A model generated the notes under the pieces. It did no database searches. It was not told the DNA's origin and was given only the letters and a program-made list of their open reading frames with translations. Shown one piece after another: positions 15,291 to 17,717 of a stretch of DNA of 17,717 bases; position 1 is the first letter of the stretch, and each line of letters opens with the position of its first letter. Made by a program: the position numbers and the translations under genes. Origin of the DNA: an uncultured Bacilli bacterium (GTDB lineage Bacteria > Bacillota_I > Bacilli_A > RF39 > UBA660); contig CANRKW010000013.1 of assembly GCA_947631345.1 (NCBI GenBank), forward strand, positions 1 to 17,717, written 5' to 3'.

Positions 15291-16565
15291 TTAGTCTTTT
15301 AAAGCAGTTATAGGTATTACATAAACATTGTCACTTCTTTTGTAAATAGCATTAGAAAGTCCACATATAACAACTAAAGCTTTTGGTGGAATTCCATCTT
15401 TTTCTTTTATAATATTACTAACTCTAGTTAAGTTATTTGAGGCTTCTTCTATTTGATTTGCGCCTAGTTTTATTTCAAATGCAGCATAAGTTCCATCGTC
15501 AAATTCAATAACCGCGTCAAATTCATTACCTTCATAATCTTGATAATGAAATATATTCCAGTTATTTGCTTCTGCGTATATTCTTAAATCTCTTACAACC
15601 ATTGCTTCAAAAAAGAAACCAAAAGTACGTAAGTCATTAACACATTTATCTACTGTCATATTAAGTAGGCTAGTTGCAATAGATGGATCTACAAAATGTC
15701 TTTTTTCCATTTGTTTAACTCTCATACTACTTCTTATGTTTGAGTTAAATGGTAGTTGATTTTCAATTAGGTATAATTTAGTTAAGTCACCTAAATATTC
15801 GTTAATTGTTTTAACATCTATATCTAAATCATTAAAACCTTTTATGTCTTCTTTTAATTTAGCAATACTAGCTGTAGTAGATTCATTACGAGATAAACTT
15901 TTAAGTAAAAGCATCATTTTATTTAAGTCTCTTTTAGTATTACTAATTCTATCTATATCAGTATCAAGTATTTCTTTAATATATTCTTTAGGTAATTTAA
16001 TGGCTTCTTCAAAAGGAACATCTATACTTCCAGGAAAACCTCCTCTTAATACTAATTTTATTATATCTTTTAAATTAATTTCTTTAGTTTTTTTACTTTT
16101 AACAGTATCATTATATATATCTTTTAAAGAAACATCTCCAGAAGAATCTCCTGACTCATATAAACTCATAGGATACATTTTTAATTTTTTGATTCTTCCT
16201 GCTCCAGAGTGTTTTATTTTGTCTTGTTTTTCTTTAGGTAATACAGTAGACCCAGTTAGTATGTATTTTCCTTTAACACCATCTTCATCACATTTATATC
16301 TAGTTGCATCCCAAATTTCTGGAACTTCTTGCCACTCATCAATTAGAATAGGTTTTTCTCCTTCAAATATTAGAGATATGTCAGTTTCTGCTAATGTTCT
16401 ATTTTGGTAATTACCTTTAGGATCCATTAGTAAAAATTCACTTTTCGCGTGTTTTCTTCCTGCCCAAGTTTTACCTATCCATTTAGCACCTACAATATTT
16501 ATTGCCCCGTAGGCTTTTAAACTACTTTCAATTTCTTTATCAATTAATCTAGGTTTGTATTCCAT
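15291..16565 (-). CDS. AAA ATPase with DUF4143 domain
   Basis: This 424-aa protein belongs to the AAA_14/DUF4143 ATPase family. The Walker A motif is GAKWIGKT (26-33), Walker B is ILIDEWQ (73-79) and a sensor-like YILTGST follows (101-107). The C-terminal DUF4143 part includes RHFVDPSIATSLL and a restriction-endonuclease-like stretch with EFDAVIEFDDGTYAAFEIK, where D and ExK are arranged as in PDDEXK folds. The family is common in reduced bacteria and archaea and often moves horizontally; its substrate is unknown. The ATG at 16565 follows AAAAGGAGTTTTAAA. It is the only gene between sirA and the membrane protein and has its own promoter. Codon use looks like its neighbours', so transfer, if any, is not recent. 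Confidence 0.9.
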   Translation of the reverse strand: MEYKPRLIDKEIESSLKAYGAINIVGAKWIGKTWAGRKHAKSEFLLMDPKGNYQNRTLAETDISLIFEGEKPILIDEWQEVPEIWDATRYKCDEDGVKGKYILTGSTVLPKEKQDKIKHSGAGRIKKLKMYPMSLYESGDSSGDVSLKDIYNDTVKSKKTKEINLKDIIKLVLRGGFPGSIDVPFEEAIKLPKEYIKEILDTDIDRISNTKRDLNKMMLLLKSLSRNESTTASIAKLKEDIKGFNDLDIDVKTINEYLGDLTKLYLIENQLPFNSNIRSSMRVKQMEKRHFVDPSIATSLLNMTVDKCVNDLRTFGFFFEAMVVRDLRIYAEANNWNIFHYQDYEGNEFDAVIEFDDGTYAAFEIKLGANQIEEASNNLTRVSNIIKEKDGIPPKALVVICGLSNAIYKRSDNVYVIPITALKD

Positions 16566-16589
16566 TTTAAAACTCCTTTTATATTTAAT

Positions 16590-16618
16590 ATTATAATATA
16601 ATAAAGATAGTTTGTCTA
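16590..16618 (-). promoter_or_regulatory. Sigma-A promoter of the DUF4143 ATPase gene
   Basis: A -35 TAGACA (16613-16618) and a -10 TATAAT (16590-16595) lie 17 bp apart on the minus strand, about 25 bp upstream of the start codon. Confidence 0.75.
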
Positions 16619-16638
16619 TTTATTGGAGCAAATTTCTG

Positions 16639-16681
16639 TATTTTATTCCTAGATTTTTTCTTATTTTATTCCTAGATTTTT
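16639..16681. repeat. Two tandem copies of a 23-bp unit
   Basis: The 20-bp sequence TATTTTATTCCTAGATTTTT occurs at 16639-16658 and again exactly at 16662-16681, a 23-bp period of about two helical turns. It lies between the sirA stop codon and the ATPase promoter. Each copy includes CTAG. It could be a pair of regulator sites or a chance duplication. Confidence 0.7.
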
Positions 16682-16685
16682 CAAA

Positions 16686-17123
16686 TTATATACTTAAAGT
16701 TTCATTTTTATTACTTACATCTTTTAAAAAGAAATAATCCATATTAATAAAATCACATACAAATAAATAAGGTATATTTTCTAAAGTCTTAAAGAAAGTT
16801 GGATATAATGTATTACTTTTAATTTTTATATGACTATTATTTAATATTAATTTTGTTGTTTCATTATTTAGAAAATCATTTATCATATGAGTATTATTAT
16901 AAACTGTATATGACATATTTTCTATATAAGTATCTTTTAATAATTTATTTAGATTCTTTTTAGGTACAACTTTACATATTTTTTCAAACATTTTAAAGCC
17001 TAATACAACATCATCATTATTAAGTAAATAAATTGATTCTAATAACTTATATAAGTTTTCTGGTTTATTTTTAGTTATTTCAAAAATTTCTTTTTTAATT
17101 AAAAAAATATAATATATTCTCAT
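16686..17123 (-). CDS. sirA: Probable SirA, sporulation inhibitor of replication
   Basis: This 145-aa protein begins MRIYYIFLIKKEIFE, resembling the SirA start (RHYYTYLIKEE in B. subtilis). Its C-terminal part (TLYPTFFKTLENIPYLFVCDFINMDYFFL) resembles the family pattern. SirA binds DnaA domain I and blocks initiation of replication when sporulation begins. Overall identity is low, so the call leans on the N-terminal motif, length and neighbourhood: yneF is nearby, and in B. subtilis sirA (yneE) and yneF are adjacent. The ATG at 17123 is preceded by GGTGATTAT. The promoter at 17144-17171 overlaps a Spo0A-box match, the expected regulation of sirA. An unrelated small protein remains possible. 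Confidence 0.6.
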   Translation of the reverse strand: MRIYYIFLIKKEIFEITKNKPENLYKLLESIYLLNNDDVVLGFKMFEKICKVVPKKNLNKLLKDTYIENMSYTVYNNTHMINDFLNNETTKLILNNSHIKIKSNTLYPTFFKTLENIPYLFVCDFINMDYFFLKDVSNKNETLSI

Positions 17124-17143
17124 ATAATCACCATTATAAGTAT

Positions 17144-17171
17144 ATTATATTTTATATAAATATTTTGTCGA
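17144..17171 (-). promoter_or_regulatory. Promoter of sirA
   Basis: A -35 TCGACA (17166-17171) and a consensus -10 TATAAT (17144-17149) lie 16 bp apart on the minus strand. The -35 is part of a Spo0A-box match. It begins right at the end of the PBP gene. Confidence 0.55.
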
Positions 17172-17172
17172 A
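17163..17172 (+). promoter_or_regulatory. Spo0A-box-like site over the sirA -35
   Basis: The plus strand reads TTTTGTCGAA, an exact match to the first ten positions of the Bacillus 0A-box consensus (TTTTGTCGAAAA). It covers the -35 of sirA, where Spo0A~P acts at known sigma-A-dependent targets. It is a short match and could be chance. Confidence 0.4.
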
Positions 17173-17717
17173 TTATGTGTATTTTTTACTTAAATTTATT
17201 TCTATTGTTTCTCCTTTTATTACTTCTCTATTTTCAAAATTTGCATCCGTCGCATAACCTGAACCATTATATATAAAGTTTACACCTAGTATTTTTGCAT
17301 ATCTTTCTAAATCTGTAAAAGCCCATGAATTCATATTTGTATAAGTTATTTTATCTCCATTAGTTAATAAGAATACTTTATCATTTACATTAAGTTCTGT
17401 ATTAGCTATTGGGTATTGTTTTATTATTTTATCTCCATTTCCTATTACTATTACATTTAGGTTTTTTCCTTCTAATTCATTTTTTACATCTGTTGCATTT
17501 TTATTTATATATGAATTCATTATATAAGTATCGTTTTCTTTTTCTTTAGGAGATGATACAAAACCTAAATAAGTTGATACATCTTCTATTAAAGTTTTAA
17601 CTGCCATAGTTTCGTAATCAGAGTCTGCTATTCTACTATCCACTACATATATAATTATTTGAGGGTCTTCATAAGGGAAAATTCCCGCAAAGCTTCTTAC
17701 GTAGTCTCTAGAACCTG
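17173..17717 (-). CDS. PASTA-domain class B penicillin-binding protein, C-terminal part (cut by window edge)
   Basis: About 180 residues of a longer gene are visible. The first ones (GSRDYVRSFAGIFPYEDPQ, then IIIYVV) are the end of a transpeptidase domain, resembling the xxFVGFAPxxxP(K/Q)I motif of class B PBPs. Two PASTA domains follow, about 70-120 and 121-180 of the visible part (ATDVKNELEGKNLNVIVIGNGD and WAFTDLERYAKILGV mark their helices). PASTA domains bind peptidoglycan or beta-lactams. The architecture fits FtsI/PBP2X or SpoVD types acting at the septum. The active-site motifs lie outside the window. An internal GTG at 17643 is not a start, because the frame continues without a stop to the window edge. 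sirA follows 49 bp downstream without a clear terminator. Confidence 0.9.
   Translation of the reverse strand, partial: GSRDYVRSFAGIFPYEDPQIIIYVVDSRIADSDYETMAVKTLIEDVSTYLGFVSSPKEKENDTYIMNSYINKNATDVKNELEGKNLNVIVIGNGDKIIKQYPIANTELNVNDKVFLLTNGDKITYTNMNSWAFTDLERYAKILGVNFIYNGSGYATDANFENREVIKGETIEINLSKKYT

Noticed and set aside
15844..16410. 188-codon plus-strand open frame inside the DUF4143 ATPase
   Set aside because: It lies opposite a gene with clear Walker motifs; the translation is Ser/Leu-rich shadow sequence without a ribosome binding site.
15291..16565. DUF4143 ATPase as part of a defence system
   Set aside because: No partner nuclease, toxin or recombinase is adjacent and shared in a unit; the family is common and of unknown role, so a defence claim is not supported.
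1..17717. Recoding of TGA as Trp, as in Mycoplasma
   Set aside because: TGA ends comEA and ylbN (where it overlaps the rpmF start), and Trp residues in conserved motifs use TGG.
1..17717. CRISPR array, tRNA or rRNA genes, insertion sequences
   Set aside because: No regularly spaced repeats beyond the single 23-bp duplication, no cloverleaf-like or rRNA-like sequence, and no transposase frame were seen.

Overview
This window is an AT-rich bacterial chromosome segment in which every supported gene lies on the minus strand, so transcription runs from the right end to the left. The gene content is that of a low-GC Gram-positive of the Bacilli type: an hrcA-grpE-dnaK-dnaJ operon with CIRCE operators, comEA-comEC, a DnaE polymerase, and B. 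subtilis-type small genes (ylbD, ylbE, ylbN-rpmF, yneF, a probable sirA). TGA is used as a stop and TGG encodes Trp, so this is not a Mycoplasma/Spiroplasma-type code. A reduced-genome, gut-type member of the Bacilli is plausible, but the sequence alone does not fix the taxon.

In transcription order: the 3' end of a PASTA-domain class B penicillin-binding protein (17173-17717); a probable sirA with its own promoter and a Spo0A-box match (16686-17123); a DUF4143-type AAA ATPase (15291-16565) and an unrecognised two-TM membrane protein (14754-15224); then yneF, ylbN and rpmF, tightly packed and translationally coupled (13763-14690). Next is a unit of a SPOR-like membrane protein, radC, ylbD and ylbE (11889-13696), a single type IV pilin-like prepilin (11284-11790), dnaE (8322-11216), comEA-comEC (5357-8120), a short gene remnant, and the heat-shock operon hrcA-grpE-dnaK-dnaJ (461-5018). 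After its terminator and a spacer with a perfect palindrome comes the 5' end of a DUF1016/YhcG-type nuclease gene, cut by the left edge (1-177).

Functional themes: protein folding under HrcA/CIRCE control; DNA uptake (ComEA receptor, ComEC channel, perhaps the pilin); replication (DnaE, SirA); translation (L32, YlbN); cell wall (PBP, SPOR-like protein). Several genes (sirA, ylbD, the SPOR-like gene beside radC) belong to families known from endospore formers.

The most unusual observations are (1) ribosomal protein L32 carries an N-terminal extension ending LQLF-A, resembling the Prp-cleaved leader of Firmicutes L27; (2) two CIRCE elements bracket the hrcA promoter, one forming the leader and helping to fix the GTG start; (3) Spo0A-box sequence sits on the -35 of the probable sirA promoter and in an inverted pair within the 27-bp palindrome; (4) many terminator hairpins are built around stop codons; (5) several genes use a GGTGA-type ribosome binding site. 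I found no CRISPR array, tRNA, rRNA, insertion sequence or recognisable multi-gene defence system.
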